Of a stretch of 26,968 nt of DNA, positions 15,742-24,587 are shown in pieces; within the stretch, counting starts at the first letter, position 1; every line of letters starts with the position of its first letter. Position numbers and translations under genes: made by a program. Below the pieces are notes generated by a model. That model was not told the DNA's origin. It ran no database searches and saw only the letters and a list, made by a program, of their open reading frames with translations. Source of the DNA: Intrasporangium_A sp039812505 (GTDB lineage Bacteria; Actinomycetota; Actinomycetes; Actinomycetales; Dermatophilaceae); NCBI RefSeq assembly GCF_039812505.1, contig NZ_JBDIAQ010000039.1:1-26968 (forward strand). The letters run 5' to 3'.

Positions 15742-16254
15742 ATGGCCGACACGAAGTACTTCGGCAAGTACCGGGCGACGGTGGTCAACAACGTCGACCC
15801 GATGCAGATCGGGCGCGTCCAGGTCATCGTGCCCGACGTCTCCAACCTGATCCCGTCGACGTGGGCGATGCCGTGCTTCCCGATCGCCGGCAAGCAGATG
15901 GGTGCCTACCTGGTCCCGCAGGTGGGCTCGGGCGTCTGGGTCGAGTTCGAACAGGGCGACGCCGACTACCCGATCTACAGCGGGGCCTACTACGGCAGCA
16001 CGGCCGAGGTACCGGCGCTCGCCTTCGCCGGCATCCCGGCCAACCCGAACATCGTCTTCCAGACGACCGCACAGCACAGTCTCGTGATCAGCGACCTGCC
16101 GGGGCCGACCGGCGGGATCATGCTCAAGAGCACCAGCGGGGCCTCGATCATCGTCAACGACACCGGCATCTACATCCAGAACGGCAAGGGCGCCAGCATC
16201 GTGATGACCGGCCCCAGCGTCACCGTCAACAACGGCGCACTCGTGGTGATGTGA
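15742..16254 (+). CDS. Baseplate spike protein, gpV/gp5-like OB-fold and beta-helix
   Basis: This 170-aa protein combines a gp5/gpV OB-fold (residues about 1-95: GKYRATVVNNVDPMQIGRVQVIVPD, then VPQVGSGVWVEFEQGDADYPIYSGAYYG) with a short triple-stranded beta-helix needle (about 110-170: GGIMLKSTSGASIIVNDTGI and following strands). It would trimerise below the hub and carry the PAAR-like tip. It has one of the strongest ribosome binding sites in the operon (AAGGAGGAGG, 15728-15737). It is preceded by a 40-base gap, one of few gaps after 13599, so it may be translated independently at a higher rate. Family and role are clear. Confidence 0.92.
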   Translation: MADTKYFGKYRATVVNNVDPMQIGRVQVIVPDVSNLIPSTWAMPCFPIAGKQMGAYLVPQVGSGVWVEFEQGDADYPIYSGAYYGSTAEVPALAFAGIPANPNIVFQTTAQHSLVISDLPGPTGGIMLKSTSGASIIVNDTGIYIQNGKGASIVMTGPSVTVNNGALVVM

Positions 16255-16256
16255 CG

Positions 16257-16577
16257 ATGCCCGGTTTCGTGGTCCACGTCGGTGCGACGGTGCTGTGCGC
16301 CCACGGCGGGCAGGCCCAGCCGACCGCCCCCAACCCACGCGTCCTGCTTGGGGGCGCCCCGAGCGTGACGGTCGCGGCGCCGTACGCGATCGCCGGCTGC
16401 CCGATGGTGACCGGCGGCTCCCCCACCCCGTGCGTGACCGGGCAGTGGACGCTGGGCGCGACGCGGGTAACCTCCAACGGGCAACCGCTGGTGCTGGTCG
16501 ACAGCCGCGCCACCTGCGTCCCGAACGGCACGCCGCTGCTCGTCACGGCGACCCAGACCAGGGTGACGGCGCAATGA
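16257..16577 (+). CDS. PAAR-like spike-tip protein
   Basis: This 106-aa protein has the build of a PAAR-like (DUF4280-type) tip: a small all-beta domain with candidate metal ligands C14-x-H16, C48, C59 and C87, plus H7. Segment order VVHVGATVLCAHGG, then an AIAGCPMV strand, PTPC, a QWTLGATRV strand and a final DSRATCVPNGTPLLV is typical of this group. It would cap the spike needle and sharpen it, with a bound metal ion stabilising the cone. The gene starts two bases after the spike stop and overlaps the gp25 gene by ATGA. It equals the Afp10 position. The exact metal ligands are inferred. Confidence 0.85.
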   Translation: MPGFVVHVGATVLCAHGGQAQPTAPNPRVLLGGAPSVTVAAPYAIAGCPMVTGGSPTPCVTGQWTLGATRVTSNGQPLVLVDSRATCVPNGTPLLVTATQTRVTAQ

Positions 16578-16990
16578 CCGACAACGTGACCGGCGACCTG
16601 ACCGGCGACCCGACCGGCCGCGCCGGGTCCCCGACGAACATCGCCTTCCCGTTCCACGTCGACGACCGGCGCCGCACCGCGACGGCCACGGTCGACGAGC
16701 ACGTCCGCGACCTGGTCGAGCAGCTCGTCTTCACCAGCCCGGGCGAGCGGGTCAACCGGCCGACGTTCGGGGCCGGCCTGCAACAGCTCGTGTTCGCACC
16801 GAACAGCCCCGAGCTGGCCGCGGCCCTGCAGTTCCTCGTGCAGGGGGCGCTGCAGCAGTACCTGGGCGACCTCGTCGACGTGTCGGCCGTGACGGTCGAC
16901 GCGCTCGACTCCCGGCTGCAGGTGCGGATCTCCTACCAGGTACGGCGGACCGGGCAACCGGGCTCCACGACGTTCGAGGTGCCGACATGA
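16574..16990 (+). CDS. Baseplate wedge protein, gp25/gpW-like (Afp9)
   Basis: This 138-aa protein is a gp25-like wedge component that nucleates sheath polymerisation on the baseplate. The fold signature is visible: FPFHVDDRRRTATATVDEHVRDLVEQLVFTSPGERVNRPTFGAGLQQLVF, including the conserved TxPGER/N-P-x-F-G region. The C-terminal strands SAVTVDALDSRLQVRISYQVRRTGQ copy part of the sheath fold in this family. The N-terminus (residues 5-16) is made of three (V/L/P)-T-G-D/R units from a 12-bp tandem repeat, an oddity not part of the core. ATGA overlaps join it to both neighbours. Confidence 0.93.
   Translation: MTDNVTGDLTGDPTGRAGSPTNIAFPFHVDDRRRTATATVDEHVRDLVEQLVFTSPGERVNRPTFGAGLQQLVFAPNSPELAAALQFLVQGALQQYLGDLVDVSAVTVDALDSRLQVRISYQVRRTGQPGSTTFEVPT
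16586..16621 (+). repeat. Three 12-bp tandem repeats in the gp25-like gene
   Basis: Three consecutive 12-base units (XTG ACC GGC GAC type) encode VTGD, LTGD and PTGR at the start of the gp25-like protein, ahead of its conserved core. The ACC GGC part is identical in all three. It looks like a slippage-born expansion of a flexible N-terminal tail. Confidence 0.7.
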
Positions 16991-19404
16991 GTCCGGTGAG
17001 CACCCGGCAGTACTGCTGCGCCCGGTCGCTGCGGCGCGACCTGGTCCGGGCGGCGGTCGACGCCCAGGGCGACCCGTTCCTGAACGGGATCGACTACCTG
17101 GAGGTGTCCCCCACCGACCAGCAGGAGCTGACGGTCCGCTTCCTGCACCCGCTGCCCGGCCAGGCCGGTGGGGTGCCCGCGGCGCCCGCCCTGACCGCCG
17201 CGAGCTTCGTCGTCGACGGTGGCGTCCGGGTCCGGTCCGTCGCGGTCGACGCCGTCGTGTCCACCACCGGCGAGACGATCGTGCTGCACACCGACCGGGC
17301 CGGCGACTTCTCCACCTACACGCTGCGGCTGGTCGGCTCGCCGGCCGTCTCCGCGGCCCCGGCCGGGTTCGACCCGACCCTCGCCGCGGTCGACTTCTCG
17401 TTCAAGGTGGGCTGTGAGGGCGACCTCGACTGCGCTGCCGCCCCGGGCTGCCCACCCCCCGTCGAGCAGGCGCCCCGGCTCGGTTACCTGGCCAAGGACT
17501 ACGCCACCTTCCGACGGCTGATCCTCGACCGGATGGCGCAGGTCATGCCGGGCTGGAGCGAGCGCAGCCCCGCAGACCTGCAGGTCACCCTGGTCGAGGT
17601 GCTTGCCTACGTCGCCGACCGACTGAGCTACTACCAGGACTCGGTGGCGACCGAGGCCTACCTCGGCACCGCCCGGCGGCGCACCTCGGTGCGTCGTCAC
17701 GCCCGGCTGGTCGACTACCGGGTGCACGAGGGCGCCAACGCGCGCGCGTGGCTGGTCTTCGAGACCCGCACCGACATGGGCAGCCCGGCGGCACCGGCGG
17801 TGCCGGCCGGAACGGCCGTCACGGCCGGCGACCCGTCCGGCCCACCCGCGCAGCTGGTGGTCTTCGAGACGATGCACGACCTGCCGCAGCTGCTGGTCAC
17901 CCGCAACGCGATGGCCTTCTACACCTGGGGCGACGACGACTGCTGCCTGCCCGTCGGCGCCTGCCGGGCCACCCTGCTCGGCTCCCCGGGGCTGCTCGAC
18001 ATCGCCCGCGGCGACGTGCTCGTCTTCGAGGAGGTGCTCGGCGCGGTCTCCGGGCTGCCGCAGGACGCCGACACCACCCACCGCCACGCGGTGCGGCTGT
18101 CGGCCGACCCGGTCGCCCGGACCGACCCGCTGACCGGTGACGAGCTGACCGACATCGGCTGGTTCGAGCAGGACGCCCTCCCGTTCGCGCTGTGCCTGCG
18201 GACCTTCGACGACGGCGCAGGTGGCGTGCGGCCCGCCGCGGTGGCCCGCGGGAACGTCGCACTGGCCGACCACGGGAGGACGGTCGCTCCCGCCGGCCCG
18301 GGCAGCGCGCTCACCCCGCCGCTGGTCCCGGTGACCGGGCCCTACCGACCGGTGCTCTCCGGGCTCGACCTGACCCATGCGGTGCCGGTCGACCCGGCCG
18401 GCGCTGCGCAAGTGCCCGCAACCGAGTCGATCGCCGTCGACCCGCGGCTCGCGCTGCCCGCGATCACCCTGCGCGGTGAGGGCGAGATCTGGCAGCCACG
18501 GCCCGACCTGCTCGACAGCGACCGCTTCGCAACCGACTTCGTCGTCGAGATGGAGCAGGACCGGCACGCGCAGCTGCGCTTCGGTGACGGTGTCCTCGGG
18601 CGCAGCCCGTCCCCGGGGACCTCGTTCGTGGCCCGCTACCGGCTCGGCGCCGGACGCAGCGGCAACGTCGGGGCCGAGGCGCTGGCCGCCCTCGCCGTCC
18701 CGATGGACGGGGTCACGGTGCGCAACCCGCTCGCCGCGGCCGGCGGCGTCGACCCCGAGCCGTTGGCCCGGGTCAGGCTCGACGCGCCGCAGGCCTTCCG
18801 CACCCAGGACCGGGCGGTCACGCCCGCCGACTATGCCGCTGCCGCCGGCCGGCACCCGGACGTCTCCCGGGCCGCGGCGACCCGGCGGTGGACCGGCAGC
18901 TGGTACACCATGTTCGTCACCGCCGACCGACGCGCCGGTCGGCCGGTCGACACGGCGTTCGAGACCGACCTGACGCGCTTCCTCGACCGGTACCGGATGG
19001 CCGGCTACGACCTCGAGGTCGACCCGCCGGCATTCGTGGCGCTGCAGGTGGCGTTGACGATCTGCGTCCTGGACCACCACGACCGGGCGAGGGTGGAGCT
19101 GGCGCTGCGGCAGGCGCTCGGATCCGGGCTGCGCTCCGACGGGGCGCGCGGGTTCTTCCACCCGGACAACGTCACCTTCGGCGAACCGGTCTACCTGAGC
19201 CGGCTGCTCGCCTGCGCCGCCGCGGTGCCGGGCGTCAGCCGGGTCGTGTCCGTCGACGCCTTCCGGCGTTACGGCCAGGACCCGCACGGCGAGATCGAAC
19301 AAGGCTTCGTCCCCATCCACCGGCTGGAGGTCGCCCGGCTCGACGACGACCCCAGCGACCCCGAGCGGGGCACGCTCACGCTGACGATGCAAGGGGGGAT
19401 CTGA
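16987..19404 (+). CDS. Baseplate protein J/gp6-like (Afp11)
   Basis: This 805-aa protein is a large baseplate wedge component of the putative baseplate assembly protein family (gp6/P2 J-like; Afp11). After an N-terminal beta region (LNGIDYLEVSP...), residues about 165-250 carry the family hallmark: LGYLAKDYATFRRLILDRM, SPADLQVTLVEVLAYVADRLSYYQD and an AYLGTARRRTSVRRHARLVDY segment. The FGDGV motif of the J core is at 532-536, followed by GNVGAEAL, and the C-terminal 200 residues hold the arm and foot strands. Cysteines cluster at residues 10-11 and about 142-155. It forms the baseplate ring with the paralogue encoded next. The start overlaps the gp25 stop by ATGA. Confidence 0.93.
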   Translation: MSPVSTRQYCCARSLRRDLVRAAVDAQGDPFLNGIDYLEVSPTDQQELTVRFLHPLPGQAGGVPAAPALTAASFVVDGGVRVRSVAVDAVVSTTGETIVLHTDRAGDFSTYTLRLVGSPAVSAAPAGFDPTLAAVDFSFKVGCEGDLDCAAAPGCPPPVEQAPRLGYLAKDYATFRRLILDRMAQVMPGWSERSPADLQVTLVEVLAYVADRLSYYQDSVATEAYLGTARRRTSVRRHARLVDYRVHEGANARAWLVFETRTDMGSPAAPAVPAGTAVTAGDPSGPPAQLVVFETMHDLPQLLVTRNAMAFYTWGDDDCCLPVGACRATLLGSPGLLDIARGDVLVFEEVLGAVSGLPQDADTTHRHAVRLSADPVARTDPLTGDELTDIGWFEQDALPFALCLRTFDDGAGGVRPAAVARGNVALADHGRTVAPAGPGSALTPPLVPVTGPYRPVLSGLDLTHAVPVDPAGAAQVPATESIAVDPRLALPAITLRGEGEIWQPRPDLLDSDRFATDFVVEMEQDRHAQLRFGDGVLGRSPSPGTSFVARYRLGAGRSGNVGAEALAALAVPMDGVTVRNPLAAAGGVDPEPLARVRLDAPQAFRTQDRAVTPADYAAAAGRHPDVSRAAATRRWTGSWYTMFVTADRRAGRPVDTAFETDLTRFLDRYRMAGYDLEVDPPAFVALQVALTICVLDHHDRARVELALRQALGSGLRSDGARGFFHPDNVTFGEPVYLSRLLACAAAVPGVSRVVSVDAFRRYGQDPHGEIEQGFVPIHRLEVARLDDDPSDPERGTLTLTMQGGI

Positions 19405-19405
19405 C

Positions 19406-22333
19406 ATGACGACCGACCCGGCGAGCTCCCGGAACGCGTCATGCGGCTGCTGCCAGGTGCCCACCGCGGCCGCCGCGGTGTACAACCCTCCGGGCCTGGC
19501 CGAGATCTCCTACCGGATCGGGACGCACCCGCAGATCCTGCGCCGGCTGCTCACCCGGCTTTCCTTCGAGGCTGTCGAGGACGGCATACACCCGGTGCAC
19601 CAGCCGCTCGCGACCCTGACGACCCGGTCGGTCGACGACCCCGCCATCGCCCTGCTCGACGCGTGGGCCGTTGTCGGGGACGTGCTGACCTTCTACCAGG
19701 AGCGCATCGCCAACGAGGCCTACCTGCGAACCGCCACCGAGCGCCGCTCGATCCTCGAGCTCGCGCGGCTCATCGGCTACGAGCTGCGTCCAGGGGTGGC
19801 CGCGAGCGCGTACCTGGCCGTCGCGATGGACACCGCCACCGGCGCGCCCGCCTCGGTCCTCGTACCCGCGGGAACCCGCGTCCAGAGCGTCCCGGGACAG
19901 GACGAGCTGCCGCAGACCTTCGAGACGAGCAGTGCCCTGACCGCCCGGGTCGAGTGGAACACGCTGCGGCCCCGGTCGATGCGGCCGCAGCAGCTCGCCG
20001 TCAACGGCCCGGACCTCTACCTGCTCGGTGCCGGCGATGCCACGCTCGAGGTCGCGGCCACGTTCCCGCTCGACCTCGCGACGAGCCTGCCCGCCGCCGG
20101 TGAGGTCACGGCGTCGAAGGTCGATGCCATCTTCGCGGCGGGGACCGCGACAGAGCTGGCCCCGGGGATGGTCATCCTGCTGGCCGGGCGGCGCGCCGAC
20201 GGAGGAGACACCGCCACGGTCGCCAAGACGGTCCGGAGGGTGCAGGCCCAGGCCGAGCTGGACCGCACCCGCATAGAGCTCGACGAGACGGTCCCACCGC
20301 CGTCCTTCCACGGCTTCCACTTCGCGTCGTCGATCGCCGGCCTGGCCGGCGCGACCCTCGACGCCGCCACCGTCGACGACCTCGTCGTGCACCGGACGTG
20401 GTCGGAGAGCGGGCTGTCGGCGTGGCTGTCGGTACAGGGCTGGAACGCCGGCAACGCCGTCGCGTACATCTACGGCGCCTACAGCGCCCCGCCGCCGAGG
20501 CAGGCCGCGCCGAGCGACCCCGGGGCCTTCGCGATGCGCGCCACCCTCGGCTTCTTCGGACACAACGCGCCGGCCTTCGGCAGCCTGACCGAGACCGCGC
20601 GGTCGCCCTTCGTCGACTGGGACCCCGGGATGCCGGTGTGGCAGGACACCTTCGGGCCTGCGGCGGCCTACTACACCGACGCCGACTGCTTCCTCGAGCG
20701 TCCGGTGCCCGGCCTGACCGGCGGCGGCTGGGCCGTCTTCGAGCTGCCGGCCAAGCAGTTCACGGTCTTCCGGCTCCTCGGGACGAGCGAGCGCTCCCTG
20801 GTCGGATACGGCCTGAGCGCGAAGACCACCGGGCTGACCCTCGGCACGGCCGGCACCGGCACCGCGCTGAACGACGACGACACGGACAAGCCCGACTCCT
20901 TCGACGTACGCCGGACCACCGCCCACGTGCACAGTGACCGGATCGTCCTGGCCCAGCTGCCGATCGAGGACCCACTCGGGGCCGGGACGCCGGAGCAGCT
21001 GTCGCTCACGCTCGACCGGATGGTCCTCGGGCTGCGCGAGGGGCAGGTCGTGGCCGTCACCGGGGAACGGGAGGACCTGCCCGGGGTGACGGTCAGCGAG
21101 GTGGTGGAGCTGACGGCGATCCAGCATGCGGGTGGCTTCACCACCCTGTTCTTCGCCGAGCCCGGCCTGACCCACCGCTACGTGCGCAGCACGGTCACCC
21201 TGTCGGCCAACGTCGTCCCGGCCACCCACGGCGAGACCGTCCACCAGGTGCTCGGGTCCGGCAACGGCGCCGCGGCCAACCAGACGTTCCGGCTGCGCAA
21301 ACCACCGCTGACGTACGTGCCGGCGGCGACCGCGAGCGGCACCCGCAGCTCCCTGGAGGTGCGTGTCGACGGTGTCCGGTGGGAGCAGGCCGCCCGGCTC
21401 TACGGGTCCGGCGCGAGCGACGAGCAGTACCTGGTCGCTCACGCCGACGACGGCACGGTGTCGGTCGTCTTCGGTGACGGGGTCCAGGGCGCCCGGCTGC
21501 CGACCGGGGTCGAGAACGTCGAGGCGACCTACCGCAGCGGCATCGGCACGGCCGGGATGGTCCCGGCGGGGTCGCTGACCCTGCTCATGACCAAGCCGCT
21601 CGGCGTCGCCTCGGTGACCAACCCGCTGCCCGCCGCGGGGGCCGCCGACCCGGAGAGCCGCGACGACGCGCGGGCCAATGCCCCGCTGACGGTGCTGACC
21701 CTCGACCGGGTCGTCTCGCTGCCCGACGCCGAGAACTTCGCCCGGGCCTTCAGCGGGATCGGGAAGGCGGCCGGGACGGTTCTCGTCCGCGGCGGACGGC
21801 CCTGGGTGCACCTGACCGTGGCGGCCGCGGCCGCGGTCGCCGACCCGGGCGGCCTCGGGAGTGCGGTTGCGGACCACCGGGTGGCGGCCACCGCGCCGCT
21901 GCGCGCCAACCTCGTCGACGCCCTGGCCGCAGCGTCCGAGCCCTCCATGCCGATCCGCGTCGACACCTACCAGCCGGTGTTCTTCGACGTCGCCGCCAAG
22001 GTGCTGCTCGACCCGCGCCACCGCTGGTCCGAGGTCACGGACGCGGTCACCACCGCGCTGGTCGACACGTTCTCGTTCGCGGCGCGCGGATTCGGCCAGC
22101 CGGTCACCACCACCGAGGTCGTCACGACCATCCAGGCCACCCCGGGGGTCGTGTTCGTCGACCTCGACGCGCTGCACCGGTTCGACCTGCCGGCAACGTT
22201 GCCCGCCGACGGTCGGCTCGTGGCCGACCTCGTCGCCTGGCCGGAGCAGCACCCCGAGCCGACCGTGCTGACGCAGCTGCTCCTGGTCAACCCGATAGGC
22301 ATCACCCTGACGCAGATCGAGGAGGCACCGTGA
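19406..22333 (+). CDS. Second large baseplate protein, J/gp6-related (Afp12 position)
   Basis: This 975-aa protein is related to the preceding one. It shares FYQERIANEAYLRTATERRSILELARLIGYELRPG (about 96-130) with the J-family hallmark, and a FGDGVQG motif at 689-693 followed by a beta arm (VENVEATYRSGIGTAG). The N-terminus has a C-x-C-C motif (C13, C15, C16) and an ISYRIGTHPQILRRLL segment typical of the second, larger baseplate protein in eCIS. It occupies the Afp12 slot (gp7-like wedge partner). AAGGGGGGA at 19391-19399 supports ATG 19406, one base after the preceding stop. Residues about 300-650 are a family-specific insertion with no recognised enzymatic motif. Confidence 0.9.
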   Translation: MTTDPASSRNASCGCCQVPTAAAAVYNPPGLAEISYRIGTHPQILRRLLTRLSFEAVEDGIHPVHQPLATLTTRSVDDPAIALLDAWAVVGDVLTFYQERIANEAYLRTATERRSILELARLIGYELRPGVAASAYLAVAMDTATGAPASVLVPAGTRVQSVPGQDELPQTFETSSALTARVEWNTLRPRSMRPQQLAVNGPDLYLLGAGDATLEVAATFPLDLATSLPAAGEVTASKVDAIFAAGTATELAPGMVILLAGRRADGGDTATVAKTVRRVQAQAELDRTRIELDETVPPPSFHGFHFASSIAGLAGATLDAATVDDLVVHRTWSESGLSAWLSVQGWNAGNAVAYIYGAYSAPPPRQAAPSDPGAFAMRATLGFFGHNAPAFGSLTETARSPFVDWDPGMPVWQDTFGPAAAYYTDADCFLERPVPGLTGGGWAVFELPAKQFTVFRLLGTSERSLVGYGLSAKTTGLTLGTAGTGTALNDDDTDKPDSFDVRRTTAHVHSDRIVLAQLPIEDPLGAGTPEQLSLTLDRMVLGLREGQVVAVTGEREDLPGVTVSEVVELTAIQHAGGFTTLFFAEPGLTHRYVRSTVTLSANVVPATHGETVHQVLGSGNGAAANQTFRLRKPPLTYVPAATASGTRSSLEVRVDGVRWEQAARLYGSGASDEQYLVAHADDGTVSVVFGDGVQGARLPTGVENVEATYRSGIGTAGMVPAGSLTLLMTKPLGVASVTNPLPAAGAADPESRDDARANAPLTVLTLDRVVSLPDAENFARAFSGIGKAAGTVLVRGGRPWVHLTVAAAAAVADPGGLGSAVADHRVAATAPLRANLVDALAAASEPSMPIRVDTYQPVFFDVAAKVLLDPRHRWSEVTDAVTTALVDTFSFAARGFGQPVTTTEVVTTIQATPGVVFVDLDALHRFDLPATLPADGRLVADLVAWPEQHPEPTVLTQLLLVNPIGITLTQIEEAP

Positions 22334-24501
22334 GCGCCGACCGACGCGAGGACCCGACCGAGCGCCAGCGAGGCGGGTCCCACGCTCCGCGTGGGCGGCC
22401 CGCAGCGGCGGGAAGAGGCGCGACAGCAAGCATGAGCGCCGACCGCCTGTTCGACCTCATGCCGGCGGTGCACCGGCTGCGCGACGCCGCGCAGGGTGAC
22501 CCGCTGCGGGCGCTGCTCTCGGTCATCGCCGGCGAGGTGTCCGCCCTGGAGCAGAACATCGGGCAGCTCTACGACGACGCCTTCATCGAGACCTGCTCCG
22601 AATGGGTGGTGCCGTACCTCGGTGACCTGCTCGGCGCCCGGCCGCTGCTACCGGTGGACGACCCGGCCTTCACCCAGCGCGGGTACGTCGCGGGCCGGTT
22701 GGACTACCAGCGTCGCAAGGGAACCGCCTCGGTCCTGGCCCAGCTCGCCCGTGACCTCACCGGATGGCCCGCCGTGGTGGTCGAGCTCTTCCAGCGGCTG
22801 GCCACCACGCAGCACGTCAACCACGTCCGGCTCGGCGCGCCCGCGACCGCCGACCTGCGCGACGGCTACCGGCTCCAGTTCGTCGACACACCGTTCGAGC
22901 AGGTGGCCCACCTGGCCGACGTGCGCCACGTCGACACCGGGCGGGGCCGCTACAACATCCCCAACGTCGGCCTCTTCCTCTTCCGGCTGCAGGGCTATCC
23001 GCTGTCCGGCGTCACCGCGCGGGCATTGGACCAGACCCGGTTCACGGTCGACCCGCTGGGCCGGTCGCAGGCCGTGTTCACGGTCCCCGACACCGCCGGC
23101 ACAGCGACATACGGCATCGGGCCGGAGAACGTGACGATGGCGCTGAGCCGGCGCACCATGCGACGCGACCCCGCCCGCTACTACGGGACCGACGAGGACC
23201 CGGCCAGCATCGTGGTGGCCGTCGACGGGACGGTCCAGCCGCTCGGCTCGGTCGACGTCTGCGACCTGTCCGACACGGCGGGCGGGTGGGCGCACCAGCC
23301 GGTGGGCGACCGTATAGCCGTCGACCCGCAGCTGGGCCGGATCGCCTTCGGCACACCGCCGGCCGGTGCGGTGACGACGTCGTACGCCTACGGCTTCCCC
23401 GGCGACCTGGGCGGCGGCCCGTACGACAAACGCGCCGCTCTGGCCCGGTACCTGGGCGAGGTGGGTTGGCAAGCGGGTGTCATGGCGGCGCCGCCACCGG
23501 ACGAGCCCCGCATCAAGCCGACGTTGCAGGCCGCGGTGGCGGAGTGGAACCAGCAGCCGCCGGGCACGCACGGGGTGATCGTGCTGCTGGAGAGCGGTAC
23601 CCGGACCGAGGACCTCGACACCCCGGCGGGCCGGATCGCGATCCCGGAGGGCAGCCACCTGGTCGTCGTCTCGGGACAGTGGCCGCTGGAGGAGGGTGAG
23701 GACCCCACGCAGCCGCCGGTGCGGCGGCTCGGCCGGGTGTCGCCGCGCGCGGTGCGCGCCCACCTGCGCGGCACCATCGAGGTCGTCGGCACGGCGCCCT
23801 CGGGCAGCCCGGAGCCCGGCCGGCTCACGGTGCTGGGGGTCCTGCTGGAGGGGGCGCTGACGGTGCGGGCGGGCCGGCTCGGCGGGCTGACGGTCAGCCA
23901 CTGCTCGCTCGTGCCCGGCACGACCACGCTGCAGGCCGAGTCGAACCCGGGCCTGGCCATCACGCTGGAGCGCTCGGTCGTCGGCGACCTGAGCCCGGCC
24001 GACCCGACCGTGGACGTGTCGGTCACCGACTGCGTCGTCGCCGGTGACCTCAGTGCCGACACGCTGGCCGTCGAGAGCAGCACCCTGCTGGGCAGCGTCG
24101 CGGCCCGGTCGGCGAGCGCGTCGAACTCGATCTTCGTGGGGCCGGTCTCCGTCGTGCGGCGGCAGGTCGGCTGCTTCCGCTACTCGTACGTCTCGCTCGA
24201 CTCCCGGACCCCGCGCCGCTTCCGCTGCCAGCCTGCCGACACGGACAGCGCGGGCCGGGTCCGCCCGGCGTTCGCCTCGATGGCCTTCGGGGCGCCGGAC
24301 TACGCGCTGCTGCACCCGAGCGTCGCGCCGGAGATCGGTGCCGGTGGCGAGGGCGAGACGGAGCTGGGGGCCTGGCGCTTCCTGCAGGTCCCGCGCCGGC
24401 TGCGCAACCTGCGGACCGCGCTCGACGAGTACCTGCGCTTCGGGCTCGAGGCCGGCGTCTTCGCCGCCGACCAGCAGGGCCGGGCCGGAGGTGGCGCATG
24501 A
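22330..24501 (+). CDS. gpI-like tail/baseplate protein with beta-helix-like C-terminus
   Basis: This is a 723-aa protein from GTG 22330 (GGAGG at 22321-22325, GTGA overlap with the preceding stop). Residues about 44-110 (MPAVHRLRDAAQGDPLRALLSVIAGEVSALEQNIGQLYDD...) match P2 gpI-type tail proteins that anchor fibres to the baseplate. The middle holds YNIPNVGLFLFRLQGYPLSG, a signature of eCIS proteins next to the baseplate genes. Residues about 475-610 look like stacked short beta strands (AITLERSVVGDL, VSVTDCVVAGDL) as in beta-helices. The last 60 residues (LLHPSV...LRNLRTALDEYLRFGLEAGVF) are also typical. ATG 22432 restarts the same MSADR motif 34 codons later, so a shorter 689-aa form is possible. 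Confidence 0.88.
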   Translation: MSADRREDPTERQRGGSHAPRGRPAAAGRGATASMSADRLFDLMPAVHRLRDAAQGDPLRALLSVIAGEVSALEQNIGQLYDDAFIETCSEWVVPYLGDLLGARPLLPVDDPAFTQRGYVAGRLDYQRRKGTASVLAQLARDLTGWPAVVVELFQRLATTQHVNHVRLGAPATADLRDGYRLQFVDTPFEQVAHLADVRHVDTGRGRYNIPNVGLFLFRLQGYPLSGVTARALDQTRFTVDPLGRSQAVFTVPDTAGTATYGIGPENVTMALSRRTMRRDPARYYGTDEDPASIVVAVDGTVQPLGSVDVCDLSDTAGGWAHQPVGDRIAVDPQLGRIAFGTPPAGAVTTSYAYGFPGDLGGGPYDKRAALARYLGEVGWQAGVMAAPPPDEPRIKPTLQAAVAEWNQQPPGTHGVIVLLESGTRTEDLDTPAGRIAIPEGSHLVVVSGQWPLEEGEDPTQPPVRRLGRVSPRAVRAHLRGTIEVVGTAPSGSPEPGRLTVLGVLLEGALTVRAGRLGGLTVSHCSLVPGTTTLQAESNPGLAITLERSVVGDLSPADPTVDVSVTDCVVAGDLSADTLAVESSTLLGSVAARSASASNSIFVGPVSVVRRQVGCFRYSYVSLDSRTPRRFRCQPADTDSAGRVRPAFASMAFGAPDYALLHPSVAPEIGAGGEGETELGAWRFLQVPRRLRNLRTALDEYLRFGLEAGVFAADQQGRAGGGA
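22379..22395 (+). other. Perfect 7-bp hairpin between two alternative starts
   Basis: CCCACGC-TCC-GCGTGGG forms a perfect 7-bp stem with a 3-base loop. It lies between GTG 22330 and ATG 22432 of the gpI-like gene, in a stretch encoding low-complexity residues. There is no T-tract, so it is not an intrinsic terminator. It could modulate which start is used or pause ribosomes or polymerase. The structure is seen in the sequence; the role is inferred. Confidence 0.5.
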
Positions 24502-24587
24502 GGCCGCCGAGGCGCCACGACCTGGCCACCCGGGGCAGGCAAACCGACGATCCGACCACTCACGACACGATGGGGGCACGGCGATGA
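24498..24587 (+). CDS. Tiny coupled ORF (29 aa), function unknown
   Basis: A 30-codon ORF fills the whole gap between the gpI-like and DUF6519 genes. Its ATG overlaps the upstream stop (ATGA) and its TGA overlaps the downstream ATG (ATGA). The product is basic, Arg/Thr/Asp-rich and has no recognised motif. GGAGGTGG at 24487-24494 provides a ribosome site. It may be a real micro-protein, or a translational bridge that carries ribosomes to the next gene. High-GC DNA produces such ORFs by chance, so I hold it as a candidate only. Confidence 0.3.
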   Translation: MRPPRRHDLATRGRQTDDPTTHDTMGARR

